Assembly (NCBI GenBank): GCA_044425575.1
Contig: JAWXVE010000020.1
Location: 1-34,202 of the forward strand
Length of the DNA: 34,202 bases
Direction: 5' to 3'
Source: JAWXVE01 sp044425575
GTDB lineage: Bacteria; Bacillota; Clostridia; Lachnospirales; Lachnospiraceae
A model generated the notes under the pieces. The model did not search any database and was not told the origin of the DNA. It saw only the letters and a list, made by a program, of their open reading frames with translations. This document shows, one piece after another, positions 1-9,503 of the stretch. The position numbers and the translations under genes were made by a program. Every line of letters begins with the position of its first letter. Position 1 is the stretch's first letter.

Positions 1-180
1 AAACAATAGAACCAACTAGCAAGATAGAGTCAATTCAAACAATAGAACCAACTAGCAAGATAGAGTCAATTCATACAATAGAACCAACTAGCAAGATAGA
101 GTCAATTCGTACAATAGAAGCAATTAGCAAGATAGAATCAATTAGCACAATAGAAGCAGCTAGTAAGATAGAACCATTTA
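1..180 (+). repeat. 36-bp tandem repeat, five copies
   Basis: Units start at 1, 37, 73, 109 and 145. The first two are identical, the third differs at one base, and the last two have drifted. Each encodes a 12-residue unit (TIEPTSKIESI plus a variable residue). The array may continue upstream of the window. Graded divergence towards the 3' side suggests recent expansion at the 5' side. Confidence 0.95.
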
Positions 181-1313
181 GTCAAATAGGGCTATCTAAT
201 GAAGTGGAAGTATTAAGACAGGTGGAAACTTCAAGTAGTATGGAAGGATTGGGACCCGTACACTTAGAGCATCTAAGTCAAGTGGAAGTGCCTCTAGAAC
301 AACAGACCCAAGTACAACAGACCCAAGCACAACAGACCAAAGCACAACAGACCCAAGCACAACAGACCCAAGCACAACAGACCAAAGTACAACAGATTCA
401 AGTGCAACAGACCAATCAGTCTCTCATACAGAGGCAAGGTGACATAGAGATTCCACATGCCATACGGGAGGTAATCAATCTTACCCACGTATCACTTCAT
501 GAGACAGTACTAGTGAAGCAGTCCATGTTTCAAGAGCAAATGAAGGCAAGGCAAGATTTCTATACGAGAGAACATTCCTATGTGCCAGTACAAGCTCAAT
601 TAGCAAGTGAGAATAGGCAAGCTATTGAGATACAAGTGAAGCAAGTAACTAAGCTTCATGAACAGGGAACAAGGGTAGATGTACACACATTAGTTGGGAC
701 TACCATGAAGTCCATAGAACGCCTTGTACAAAGCAGTGATTATGATATACAAGAACGACAATTAGTTCAGACCAAGTTGCAAAAGGTGACCTTCCAATAT
801 CTTACTAATGAAATTACAAGGAGCGAATTTCAGACACAATATATGGGACAAGTCAATCAATACCAAGACAGACTTCGTGTGATGCACCAAGTAGAGGCTA
901 GTCGAGACCAACGGGAGAAGATTCGGCATATTCGAGAAGTTGAGAAGGTCTCCAGTCATTCCGTCCAATTTATGGAGGCAGTTCCATTGTTGTATGAAAG
1001 TGTGCGTCAATTAAATAGCTCAGAACCAGTAGAGCAAGTATCCACTCATACCACTCAAACAACGAGTGAGCAAGTAGCCACACCACAAGATATTACCTTC
1101 CATAAGACCACCACTAAGAAAGTGACTGTGGAACAAGACCATATGGAGGAAGTTATTCAGAAGAAGGCACAGGAATTCTCTCCTAAGGAGAAAGAATATA
1201 TTATTCAAACAGTGGAGCAATCCGTAGATAGTAGTATTGCAAAGTTATCCAAGCAAGTCTACCGCAAGCTAGAAGATACGTTGAAGAAAGAGCGTAGTAG
1301 AAGGGGGTTATAA
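3..1313 (+). CDS. Q-rich repeat protein of the injection-system locus, 5' truncated
   Basis: The reading frame is open from base 3 with no stop and no convincing start, so the gene begins before the window; a GTG at 204 is only an internal codon. The visible 436 residues have three parts. First come five 12-residue repeats of the type TIEPTSKIESIQ. Then come eight 5-residue QQT(Q/K)(A/V) repeats. The rest is a long Q/E/K-rich, probably helical region. The tail (VYRKLEDTLKKERSRRGL) is basic and amphipathic; I recall similar RxRRG tails in uncharacterised proteins of contractile-injection loci, but that is from memory. It ends 3 bases before the LysM tube-type gene, so the two are surely co-transcribed. 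Function is unknown; a structural, linker or length-determining role is possible. No transmembrane segment is visible. Confidence 0.75.
   Translation, partial: TIEPTSKIESIQTIEPTSKIESIHTIEPTSKIESIRTIEAISKIESISTIEAASKIEPFSQIGLSNEVEVLRQVETSSSMEGLGPVHLEHLSQVEVPLEQQTQVQQTQAQQTKAQQTQAQQTQAQQTKVQQIQVQQTNQSLIQRQGDIEIPHAIREVINLTHVSLHETVLVKQSMFQEQMKARQDFYTREHSYVPVQAQLASENRQAIEIQVKQVTKLHEQGTRVDVHTLVGTTMKSIERLVQSSDYDIQERQLVQTKLQKVTFQYLTNEITRSEFQTQYMGQVNQYQDRLRVMHQVEASRDQREKIRHIREVEKVSSHSVQFMEAVPLLYESVRQLNSSEPVEQVSTHTTQTTSEQVATPQDITFHKTTTKKVTVEQDHMEEVIQKKAQEFSPKEKEYIIQTVEQSVDSSIAKLSKQVYRKLEDTLKKERSRRGL
300..419 (+). repeat. 15-bp tandem repeat, eight copies
   Basis: Eight consecutive 15-base units beginning caacagac encode QQT(Q/K)(V/A) pentapeptides, with the last two units degenerate. 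They lie in the same gene as the 36-bp array but are a different unit, so this protein carries two independent repeat arrays. Confidence 0.95.
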
Positions 1314-1316
1314 TAC

Positions 1317-2051
1317 ATGGCAGAATTAACTAGTACCGATAAGAGTCGAAACAGCCTAATCTTTCAAAATGGTCCATTAGAAAAGGCCAAAATTAAAATA
1401 CTAGAAGATGGATCGGAAAAGCACACCATTCCAGTGCAATTTAATCCAAACCAGTACAGCATATCCAGAACCATGACTCATAAGCCTACCTATGGAACAA
1501 ATAGTACTAAGGAACCAGAAAATGTAACGACAGTACGAGATGAGTTAGCCAACTTGTCTGTATCTCTTGTGTTAGATTCAGCCACACCTATGTCCTTAGC
1601 ATCTTTTAGTGACAGTGACCGTACCAAGGTGGAAAGCAATGAATTAACTGATATTATTGGAATGTTTTCAGCCTTAATGAAATTCGACTTTGAAGAACAT
1701 ACTGCCTATACCGTTATGTTTGAATGGGGTTCACTTCATTTTGTGGGCAAAATCGCCAGTATGAATATTAATTATACCATGTTTAATCGCAACGGAATTC
1801 CAGTGCGTGCCAAAGTGGATATGACCATTTCAGGTGAGGATAATGAGATTCTAAAGCAAACAAAGAGTAATCCATTTGAATCGCCAGACCGTACAAAATA
1901 CCGTACACTAGGTCCAGCAGATGAATTGTGGATGATTGCACAAAATGAATATAGTGATCCTTCTAAATGGAGGGAAATTGCCGTGGAGAATGGAATCTTA
2001 AATCCAAGGCAGATGGATAAGAGTAAAATGTTAAAGGTTCCAGCAATCTAG
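1317..2051 (+). CDS. LysM-containing CIS tube-type baseplate protein (Afp7-like)
   Basis: 244 residues. The N-terminal half has the feature typical of the CIS tube/LysM family: a short beta hairpin followed by PVQFNPNQYSISR (about 39-51). The middle is the beta-rich tube-like fold. The C-terminus, about 195-244, is a LysM-like module (LGPADELWMIAQNEYSDPSKW..), which in this family attaches to the baseplate hub. In eCIS particles such as Afp and PVC this protein links the inner tube to the hub-spike. ATG lies 3 bases after the previous stop, inside the operon, and the hub gene follows 21 bases later. Family assignment is confident from motif and order; exact placement in the particle is inference. 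Confidence 0.88.
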   Translation: MAELTSTDKSRNSLIFQNGPLEKAKIKILEDGSEKHTIPVQFNPNQYSISRTMTHKPTYGTNSTKEPENVTTVRDELANLSVSLVLDSATPMSLASFSDSDRTKVESNELTDIIGMFSALMKFDFEEHTAYTVMFEWGSLHFVGKIASMNINYTMFNRNGIPVRAKVDMTISGEDNEILKQTKSNPFESPDRTKYRTLGPADELWMIAQNEYSDPSKWREIAVENGILNPRQMDKSKMLKVPAI

Positions 2052-2072
2052 AGTAAGGAGCAGTGCACGTAT

Positions 2073-3173
2073 ATGATTGATTTAATGAGCGTTACTACTA
2101 GTTGTAGCGACTTAGAAACCAAATATGAGAAATTTGCAGCACCCACTGTTGAAGTGGAAGTTGCCTCTACGAAATTAGTATCTAGTACACAGCTTATTAT
2201 TAAAGATGTGGAGGTGGAGCTAACTAGCGGATACGAAGCCAGTGGAGCAACCTTTACCGTTGTAAATGCGTATGAACAGAAGAACTCAGACTTTAGTTCT
2301 GATATTAATAAAGTTCAATTGGGAGAAAGTGTAAGTATATCTCTTGGATATATTACTACAGAAGAAGTATTTAGCGGATACGTAAGCCGTATTGATTACC
2401 AAATCGCCCGTACCGGTGATGTGTCTGCAGTTCGCGTAGAATGTATGGATGCCAAAGGAATGCTTATGAAGAATCGGCGCTTGGAAATGTTTGAGAAGAA
2501 AACACCAGGTTCTTTAATTAAGCAAATATTAGGGGAAAAGCCAGTAGCTGATTACCTAGACGGCATGGATATTACAGAAGGCAATGAAGAGGAAATTGCA
2601 CTTCGTGCCAGTATGTTAACGGATTATGAGATTATTGTAGAACAAGCCAAGAAGCATGGATATGAATTCTTCATTATACAAGGGAAAGCCCATTATGCAA
2701 AGCGAGAATCAGTGTCTTCTTCGATTATGACTTTAACTCCAATGGATTTACTATATTCTGCTAGATTAATTCTAGATTCTCAGAAATTAGTGAAAACAGT
2801 AGAAGTTCGTTCTATTGATGGGAATAGTGGAGAACTAGTAACAGGAGAAGGAACCATATCGGGGACCTTTAGTTCTAGTAGTTCTGGTAATAAAATGTTG
2901 GGAACATCCAAACAAGTATTTTATGAAGCAGGTGTAGTAGACAATGCAGAAGCAGTTGCAAGGGCTACCGCAAGAGTAGAAGCCATGGCAGCCACTTTTG
3001 GAGAAATTGAATGCGAATGTGTGGGGATTCCGGAAATCGGACCAGCTAGATTCATTGAATTAGACCGTGTGTCCGAAGTAATGAACAAGAAGTATTATAT
3101 TACCTATGTGAAGCACACCATAGGGGAAAATGGATTTACCACAACATTTAAGGGAGGTCTAAAGAGCCTATGA
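2073..3173 (+). CDS. Phage late-control gpD-like baseplate hub protein
   Basis: 366 residues, matching the gpD/gp27 hub family, the N-terminal half of VgrG or Afp8. Visible pointers are the early segment on operator-like beta strands (IIKDVEVELTSGYEASGATFTV), the GESVSISLGY motif with VFSGYVSRIDY (about 87-110), and a C-terminal region ending TYVKHTIGENGFTTTFKG that is typical of gpD. The hub forms a trimeric ring between tube and spike. The stop overlaps the next start by 4 bases (ATGA at 3170-3173), so translation is coupled. AAGGAG lies 13 bases upstream of the chosen ATG; an in-frame ATG at 2085 is an alternative. Confidence 0.87.
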   Translation: MIDLMSVTTSCSDLETKYEKFAAPTVEVEVASTKLVSSTQLIIKDVEVELTSGYEASGATFTVVNAYEQKNSDFSSDINKVQLGESVSISLGYITTEEVFSGYVSRIDYQIARTGDVSAVRVECMDAKGMLMKNRRLEMFEKKTPGSLIKQILGEKPVADYLDGMDITEGNEEEIALRASMLTDYEIIVEQAKKHGYEFFIIQGKAHYAKRESVSSSIMTLTPMDLLYSARLILDSQKLVKTVEVRSIDGNSGELVTGEGTISGTFSSSSSGNKMLGTSKQVFYEAGVVDNAEAVARATARVEAMAATFGEIECECVGIPEIGPARFIELDRVSEVMNKKYYITYVKHTIGENGFTTTFKGGLKSL

Positions 3174-3973
3174 ATTCCATTACGGATTTACTATATAGTA
3201 ATAATGAACAATACGATGGACAGAAAGTTCCAGGCTTTGTCCAAGGAGTTGTAATAGAGAATAATAATAAAGAGTATATGGGAATGGTGAAGGTTGAATT
3301 CACTGTATGGGAGAATGGCAAGAACATATGTGAATGGGTGCGACTTATGAGTCCTTACACAGGTGCAACCTATGCTCATTATCTCGTTCCGGAAATCGAT
3401 GAAATTGTGTTAGTAGGATTTATTGGTGGTAGCTTAAAGCGACCATTTGTACTAGGGAGTCTATACCCAGCTGATGCACAGATTGTAAAGGATAGTTTTC
3501 AAGAGAATAATTACTTAAAAGTCTTGAAGACCAAGGCGGGAACAGATATTACCATTAATGATGAAGATAGTAAGCAAAGCGTATCCGTTACTACGCCAAA
3601 AGGTGCTAAGATAGTAATCGAAGATGAAAAGGAAACGTGTACTATTTCAGACGAGGGAGCGAAGAATTCACTTGTCATTGATTTTAAAAGTGGAGAGATT
3701 ACCTTAACGGCTGATAAGAAAATCACCTTATCGGCAGGAAGTGCAGAATTCGTCTTAGATGGTAGTGGCAATACGTGTACCGCCAAGTCAAAGGATATTA
3801 ATCTAGAAGCTACTGGAAATGTAACGGTAAAAGCAACGAGTAATGCCACTATTGAAGGAACGAGTAAAGCTGAATTAAAAGGGATGACCGCATCGGTAAG
3901 TGGTACGCAACAAAGTGAGCTAAAAGGTTCTCTGCAAACTACTATTTCTGGTGGTATTGTAAAAATCAACTAA
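3170..3973 (+). CDS. gpV/Vgr-like spike protein with beta-helix C-terminus
   Basis: 267 residues. The first 105 form the OB-like gp5/Vgr base (VQGVVIENNNKEYMGMVKVEF; LVPEIDEIVLVGFIGGSLKRPFVLGSLY). The rest is a repetitive, T/S/G/K-rich run of short beta strands (TTPKGAKIVIEDE, SGEITLTADKKITLSAG, GNVTVKATSNATIEGTSKAELKG) expected to form the needle-like beta helix that pierces the target envelope. In Afp8/PVC8 hub and spike are one polypeptide; here they are two coupled genes, as in phage P2 D and V. No PAAR tip gene follows, so the tip is either the end of this helix or encoded elsewhere. Confidence 0.88.
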   Translation: MNSITDLLYSNNEQYDGQKVPGFVQGVVIENNNKEYMGMVKVEFTVWENGKNICEWVRLMSPYTGATYAHYLVPEIDEIVLVGFIGGSLKRPFVLGSLYPADAQIVKDSFQENNYLKVLKTKAGTDITINDEDSKQSVSVTTPKGAKIVIEDEKETCTISDEGAKNSLVIDFKSGEITLTADKKITLSAGSAEFVLDGSGNTCTAKSKDINLEATGNVTVKATSNATIEGTSKAELKGMTASVSGTQQSELKGSLQTTISGGIVKIN

Positions 3974-3987
3974 GAAGGTGATGGAAT

Positions 3988-4398
3988 ATGAACGAAGCAA
4001 AGAGTTTTCTAGGAAAAGGATTTTCCTTTCCACCCCAAGTAGACACTTCTACAGGGCGTTTTGTTATGGTGGAAAATGAAGAAGATATTAAACAATCCAT
4101 TTGCATTATTATACAAACCAATCTTAAAGAGCGTGCTATGCTTCCTAAGTTTGGCTGTAATATGCAACAGTATATTTATGAATTGCCAGATAGTTCTTTT
4201 GAATATACCATATGCAATACGGTAGAAATGGCATTAGTTCAGTGGGAATCAAGAATTCGTAATATAACAGTTACTCTGGATAAGAAAGAGCTCCGCAATG
4301 GAATTGTATACTTTAACATTAATTATTATGTACGTGCAACGAACAACCCAAATAACTTAGTATTTCCATATTATCTGGAAGAGGGAATTGGAGATTAG
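3988..4398 (+). CDS. gp25/gpW-like baseplate wedge protein (Afp9-like)
   Basis: 136 residues, the usual length for GPW/gp25. The opening LGKGFSFPPQVDTSTGRFVM and the ERAMLPKFGCNMQQYIYE segment (about 50-66) are the family signature, with the conserved P-x-F-G-C turn. It forms part of the baseplate core bundle connecting to the sheath initiator. GAAGGTGATGGAAT upstream gives an acceptable ribosome site. It is followed by an intra-operon hairpin and then the large gp6-like gene. Confidence 0.92.
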   Translation: MNEAKSFLGKGFSFPPQVDTSTGRFVMVENEEDIKQSICIIIQTNLKERAMLPKFGCNMQQYIYELPDSSFEYTICNTVEMALVQWESRIRNITVTLDKKELRNGIVYFNINYYVRATNNPNNLVFPYYLEEGIGD

Positions 4399-4422
4399 GT
4401 TAAAAAATAAAATTTTTTAACC
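4398..4422. other. 11-bp-stem AT-rich hairpin inside the baseplate operon
   Basis: GGTTAAAAAAT (4398-4408), AAA loop, ATTTTTTAACC (4412-4422). It starts on the last base of the gp25 stop codon. The right arm holds six Ts, so it could act as a weak terminator or as an RNA-processing or stability element that sets the ratio between upstream and downstream baseplate genes. Confidence 0.6.
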
Positions 4423-4481
4423 AGCAATTTGTACCTTACGGTCCAAAGTTGCCAGACTGTTGGAAAGGGAACGATATTATT

Positions 4482-7346
4482 ATGAGCCAGTATAACACTT
4501 ATTCAAAATTAAATAACTTAATGGCATCTTATGTACCAGAATTTAATTATCAGGAAGAAAGCCAAGAACCAGGATGTGTGCTCACGTCTCTTTGTGGGGA
4601 TATGATTGAGGAAAGTGCAAAGCGATACGATCATGTTATTCATAAGCATAAATTACAGTATCTGAACTTATTTGAGAATTTAAGAGAGGAACCTGTTTCT
4701 TCCTCCAAAGGGTATGTGCAATTTGAGCCAATTACTGGTTATGAAGGTGATATTTTAGTGCCTGAACACACCACGGTACTTGCCAATGTAGCAGATGTGG
4801 GAGAAATCTTATACCATACCAAGCATGACCTTGCAGTGACCATTGCAAAGCCTCAAGTGATTGTGAATACAGACCGAGAGAAAGACGTAGTGGTACGTCA
4901 CTTAATTGACCAGAAGGAGCCGGAGCCGTTTATGGCTTTTTCCATAGCAGGTCATAATGAATCGGATCATACATTATACCTTGGGTACGAGAGTCTTTTT
5001 GATGTACAAACTTCCCTTGATTTTCGTGTGTATATTACGGCACATAATCAGGAACTATTCCAGCAATCCATGGAATTATTATTATCAAGTCAAGTACAGT
5101 GGAGTATACAAGATGATGAGGAAGAGGCTTGCATACTATTTGATGTAATAGAGCGAGATGGAGATTCCATACATTTTGTAAAGTATGATTACCAACCAAA
5201 GAAAAGCGTGGTGGAAGGAAAAGAAGCATATTATATTGTCTTAGAAGTGGTAGAAGGTTGCCCAGAAGTGCCTATTGAAACCATTTCCATAAGCCTTAGT
5301 AAGCAAACCATTAGCCCAGAAGAAATCTATGTGAACCAAGTGTATGAAGATGCCAATGCCAGAGCTATCTATCCATTTGGCAAGCCACTAGGCTTATATA
5401 ATGAATTTGCAATGGAACAACCGGAAGTATTTGCCAGAAGTGGTGCGAAAATCGATTTAGAATTCCAATTGCAGTATGAACTTCACGAAGAACTTATTGA
5501 AGTCCATGAAGTAGATTTAGAATACAAGACAATTATGAAACGTCCCCAAAAGTCAACAGTGGTAAAATCTCTAGAAGTGGCTGCCGATACAGTCATCTGG
5601 GAATATTTAAGCGAAACAGGATGGAAACATCTTATGAAAGAAGAGAGTATTACAAGCTTATTTAATGGTAAGTCAGAGGGGCTTATTAAGTTATCCTTTG
5701 TGTGTCCAAGTGATATAGCACCTATTGAAAATGGGGCCAATCAAGGTAGAATACGTGCAAGATTAATGCGTGCAGAGAACATCTATAAAATGCCAGCTGT
5801 GTATTCTTGCCCTATGATTTCTGAGATTAAGTTTGCCTATTCTTATGAGGATGATAAACAGTTTCCGGATTATGCCTGTGCTAAGAATTGCTTTGAATTA
5901 ACAGATATAACAGATGCACTTCAAGTGGAAGATACCATTACGTTATTCTACAAAACACAGCAGGAAGGCAGATGTATGTATATGGGCTTTGATTATTCCA
6001 TTGCAGGTATGCCAACTTCTATTTATTTTGACTTAGACAATGCCAGCGATGTGCAGGTGGAATTTGAGTTAGAGTACTCTACCAAGAATGGATTTAGAAG
6101 AATGCGAGCAGATGATGCAACAGGTGGTTTTGCTGGTTCAGGAACGATGCTCCTATTAATTCCTAGAGATATGGAGAAAATGCAAGTCTACGGCAATCAT
6201 GGATACTATATTCGTTTTATTGCCAAGAATCAAGAATTGCAGGAATATCGTTTGCCTAAAATTGCAGGAATCTATATGAATATGGCAAAAGTGGCCAATG
6301 AAAGTAAAATAGAAGAAGTATTTTACCTAGATAACTTTGAAGAGACAGTGGATTTTCGGTTAAAAAATATAAATTTATTAGAATTACGATTATGGGTACA
6401 AGAAATAATCGATCAACACTCTGTGTGGGTATTATGGAATCGCCAAGAAGGATTCACAGGTAAGGCAAGGTCTTATGAAGTAGACTTGGCAGCAGGTACC
6501 ATTCATATGGATAAGATTGCTCTATGCAGTGCATCTATTGACCAAGCAGGTCCTCATATTAAGGTAGTCTATAGTACCTATACGGGTTCTAAGGCCAATG
6601 TACCAGCAGGTGCTATTTATACACTACAAAATTCTATACGTTATATTAGTAGTATTATTAATCCCTTCCCAATGTATGGAGGGTACGACGGTTATACAGA
6701 AGATAGTGCAGCCATGTTAACGGCCAATCTATTGCGCACTAGAAATCGTGCCGTTACTGCGAAAGATTTTGAAGATATGATTGCTCAGAAATCTTTTGGG
6801 GTAAGAAGGGTGAAGTGTGTAAGCAATGTGGACCATTTAGGTAATCTGAATAAGGGCACCACTACCATTGCCATCTTAATCGATGAGTATGCAAAAGGAG
6901 TTCATATTTTTACAGAAATGAAGGAAGGAATCAGAGAGCAATTATTAGAAAGTAGTAATATTGTGCCATTAGGAAAGCGGTTGATTCTATCCCAACCATA
7001 CTTTATTAAGTTAAATGTTAGTCTATGGATTGAGAAGAAGAATATGGAACAAGCCTATGACCTACAGAATAAGGCAACCCAGTTGATTACAGACTTTATT
7101 AATCCACTAACAGGTGGAGCAGATGGACTTGGATGGCAGATTGGAGAATTTCCAAGGGCTAGTCAAATCGTAGCTTATTTGCGGACTAATATATGGGATT
7201 GTAACATTGAGAAAATCATTATGACTGCATTTATGGATGGGAAAGAAGTAGATGTACGTGATGAATTTTATCATGCAAACTTAAACCCATTTATTATGGC
7301 AGTTAGCGGTGAGCATATTATATACATTGACATAACCAAATCATAG
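4482..7346 (+). CDS. Large baseplate J/gp6-like wedge protein (Afp11-like)
   Basis: 954 residues from ATG 4482. A TTG at 4449 would add 11 residues (LPDCWKGNDII) but has no ribosome site; GGAAAGGGA lies 12 bases before 4482, a slightly long spacing. The frame is open back to 4404 with no standard start. N-terminal EESAKRYDHVIHKHKLQYLNLFENLREEPVSS resembles the start of baseplate J-like proteins. The C-terminal third has the diagnostic RAVTAKDFEDMIAQKSFGVRRVKCVSN segment (about 760-790) and a gp6-like ring-forming region. This protein forms the wedge ring around the hub in contractile tails. The pair with the next gene (704 residues) corresponds to Afp11/Afp12. Confidence 0.85.
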   Translation: MSQYNTYSKLNNLMASYVPEFNYQEESQEPGCVLTSLCGDMIEESAKRYDHVIHKHKLQYLNLFENLREEPVSSSKGYVQFEPITGYEGDILVPEHTTVLANVADVGEILYHTKHDLAVTIAKPQVIVNTDREKDVVVRHLIDQKEPEPFMAFSIAGHNESDHTLYLGYESLFDVQTSLDFRVYITAHNQELFQQSMELLLSSQVQWSIQDDEEEACILFDVIERDGDSIHFVKYDYQPKKSVVEGKEAYYIVLEVVEGCPEVPIETISISLSKQTISPEEIYVNQVYEDANARAIYPFGKPLGLYNEFAMEQPEVFARSGAKIDLEFQLQYELHEELIEVHEVDLEYKTIMKRPQKSTVVKSLEVAADTVIWEYLSETGWKHLMKEESITSLFNGKSEGLIKLSFVCPSDIAPIENGANQGRIRARLMRAENIYKMPAVYSCPMISEIKFAYSYEDDKQFPDYACAKNCFELTDITDALQVEDTITLFYKTQQEGRCMYMGFDYSIAGMPTSIYFDLDNASDVQVEFELEYSTKNGFRRMRADDATGGFAGSGTMLLLIPRDMEKMQVYGNHGYYIRFIAKNQELQEYRLPKIAGIYMNMAKVANESKIEEVFYLDNFEETVDFRLKNINLLELRLWVQEIIDQHSVWVLWNRQEGFTGKARSYEVDLAAGTIHMDKIALCSASIDQAGPHIKVVYSTYTGSKANVPAGAIYTLQNSIRYISSIINPFPMYGGYDGYTEDSAAMLTANLLRTRNRAVTAKDFEDMIAQKSFGVRRVKCVSNVDHLGNLNKGTTTIAILIDEYAKGVHIFTEMKEGIREQLLESSNIVPLGKRLILSQPYFIKLNVSLWIEKKNMEQAYDLQNKATQLITDFINPLTGGADGLGWQIGEFPRASQIVAYLRTNIWDCNIEKIIMTAFMDGKEVDVRDEFYHANLNPFIMAVSGEHIIYIDITKS

Positions 7347-7370
7347 TATGTAGCAGAATGGAGAGAAGAT

Positions 7371-9485
7371 ATGTTAAAAGTTCCTCAGTTAGATGACGTT
7401 TCCTATGACCAACTAGTGCAACGTGCAATTAATAAAATACCGACTAAGACCACTCAGTGGACTGATTTTAATGCACATGACCCTGGGATTACAATTTTGC
7501 AGACTTATGCATGGCTTGTGGATATGTTGAATTACTATATGAATGCAACAGGTGATGTACATATTTTAAAGTATTTGAAATTGTTAGGAGTTGAGCGCAA
7601 GAAGGCTTGTAAAGCAACTGCTCATCTTCGGGTTCAGGAGCAAGATACTCATGTTTTTATTCCAGAAGGAACGAAAGTATATGGTGGTGATATTTGTTTT
7701 GAATTTCAACAGACTTATTTATTTGATACAAATCCACTGATTTCCTACTTGAACGAAGTAGATGGAAGAGCTATTGATTTAACACCATTTATTGGAGAAG
7801 AGCATGATTGTGCCCATATGTTTGGAAGAGAATTTCAAGAAAATGCTACTCTTTACTTTGGATTTCAGCATCAATTACGCTCCACTACAGTGGTGTATTT
7901 TCAGGTGGAAGAATACGAAGCAAGGGGAACATTCGGAGAAGATTTTCGATTCTGCCCATTAAAGTGGCAGTATTATGGAAAGGGAGGATGGAGAGATTTT
8001 CTATCCGTAGAAGATCAAACCAGTGGTTTCCTAAAAAGTGGTCTTATTACATTTCGATTAGACTGGGAAATGGAACCTTATAAACACCCTCAAGTTGATT
8101 TATCTGTGACACCTTATACCATACGATGTGTATTAGAAGAAAATGGATATGATCTTTTACCAAAATTACAACATGTTTATACCAATCCTATGATGGTGAT
8201 TCAGCAAGATACCGTATGTAGTGCAGAAGAATTTATCTACAATGGAGAGGATAATATTCCCATTCATAGGGATATGCGAACAAATGACTACTTAATCGTT
8301 GGAATTGAACGAAATGGCAAGTATGAAGTGGGTTACGAGTACGAGAAAAGCCCTGTAGACTTGTGTTCCATTGAGGTATATTTAAAGAAAAAAGGATTTA
8401 TCTCATTTGACGGATACGAAAGAGTTCCTGCTGGAACGAAAGTGCAATTATTGCGTATGAAAGAAGAGTTCTTATTGGATAGTAAGCTTGGCATTACCAA
8501 TGGATGTTGCAATCAACGACTTACTTTCGATTATGCTCAGGCCCATGAAATTGCAGAAATTGGAGTTACCTTATGGAGTGAAACGAAAGAAGGCGTACTC
8601 TGTTATGAAGTGTGGAATTACGTAGAACTATTAGAAGCATGTGATTACATGGAACGAGTATTTACCTATGACTTCGAGACGAATCAGGTCATCTTTGGGG
8701 ATGGCATTCATGGAGCAGTTCCAGATCAGGACTTACAAGTATCGGTTACGCACTTAGTCTTGAGCAAATACGAAAATGGAAATGCAATGCCAGAAGAGAT
8801 TAACCGATGGGAAGAAGAGCGATTCGGTTGTACGGTGAAGAATCCAAACGCAGCAGATGGAGGGCAAAGCAAGGCCACGATTCCAGAGATGTTAGAATCT
8901 TTACGGGAAGTGCTTTTTCACCAAAATCGCATGGTATCAGAGGAAGATTATAAGGATGTTGTAAAGAGTACACCAGCACTTCTCATTGAAGAAGTACAAG
9001 TAGTAAATGGAAAGCGCTATGGTGAAATTCATAAAATCCAAGGGGAAGAACAAACGGTTTATCTTGTGATTAAGCAAACGGCCGATACAATGCGCCCACC
9101 ATTAAGTCCTTATTATAAAAAGTTGATTCAGGGCTATATAGAATCCTATCGCTTGATTAATACAAAAGTAGTTCTAGTATCTCCTAATTATGTGGGAGTG
9201 GAAGTATATGGAAAGATTCACTTAACGAATCCATTAGAGCAGGAAGAGATTCTAGAATTTATTCGATGCCAAGTAGTAGGTAATGGTGACAAAGTGGAAT
9301 TTGGCAAAGAAATTATCTTAGGGAAAATCTTTACCAAGTTAGAGATCTTTAGCACAGTACGTAAGGTAGAACAATTGTCCTTAGAAAGAATTGGCAACGG
9401 TGCCATTAAGAATAGTCGTGGGGATTTGGTCTTATACGAAGATGCAATTCCTTATATTAGTATGATGCAGATTGAATTCGTGTAA
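7371..9485 (+). CDS. Second baseplate assembly protein, J/gp6-like (Afp12-like)
   Basis: 704 residues with a good site (GGAGAGAAG, 3 bases before the ATG). The N-terminus LPQLDDVSYDQLVQRAINKIP followed by WTDFNAHDPGITILQTYAWLVDMLNYY (about 30-57) is the conserved opening of the putative baseplate assembly family found in phage-like and eCIS loci. The middle is beta-rich with a GDGIHGAVPDQD turn (about 444-455). A C-terminal MVSEEDYKDVVKSTPALLIEEVQVV segment repeats the J-like theme seen in the preceding protein. It probably forms the outer part of the wedge. Confidence 0.82.
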   Translation: MLKVPQLDDVSYDQLVQRAINKIPTKTTQWTDFNAHDPGITILQTYAWLVDMLNYYMNATGDVHILKYLKLLGVERKKACKATAHLRVQEQDTHVFIPEGTKVYGGDICFEFQQTYLFDTNPLISYLNEVDGRAIDLTPFIGEEHDCAHMFGREFQENATLYFGFQHQLRSTTVVYFQVEEYEARGTFGEDFRFCPLKWQYYGKGGWRDFLSVEDQTSGFLKSGLITFRLDWEMEPYKHPQVDLSVTPYTIRCVLEENGYDLLPKLQHVYTNPMMVIQQDTVCSAEEFIYNGEDNIPIHRDMRTNDYLIVGIERNGKYEVGYEYEKSPVDLCSIEVYLKKKGFISFDGYERVPAGTKVQLLRMKEEFLLDSKLGITNGCCNQRLTFDYAQAHEIAEIGVTLWSETKEGVLCYEVWNYVELLEACDYMERVFTYDFETNQVIFGDGIHGAVPDQDLQVSVTHLVLSKYENGNAMPEEINRWEEERFGCTVKNPNAADGGQSKATIPEMLESLREVLFHQNRMVSEEDYKDVVKSTPALLIEEVQVVNGKRYGEIHKIQGEEQTVYLVIKQTADTMRPPLSPYYKKLIQGYIESYRLINTKVVLVSPNYVGVEVYGKIHLTNPLEQEEILEFIRCQVVGNGDKVEFGKEIILGKIFTKLEIFSTVRKVEQLSLERIGNGAIKNSRGDLVLYEDAIPYISMMQIEFV

Positions 9486-9503
9486 CCATTGAGTGGGTAT
9501 TAG

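Noticed and set aside
1..180. CRISPR array, because of 36-bp repeats
   Set aside because: Units are directly adjacent with no spacers and encode a continuous protein repeat.
3511..3969. 152-codon minus-strand frame opposite the spike gene
   Set aside because: Shadow of the repetitive beta-helix coding sequence; no promoter or ribosome site.
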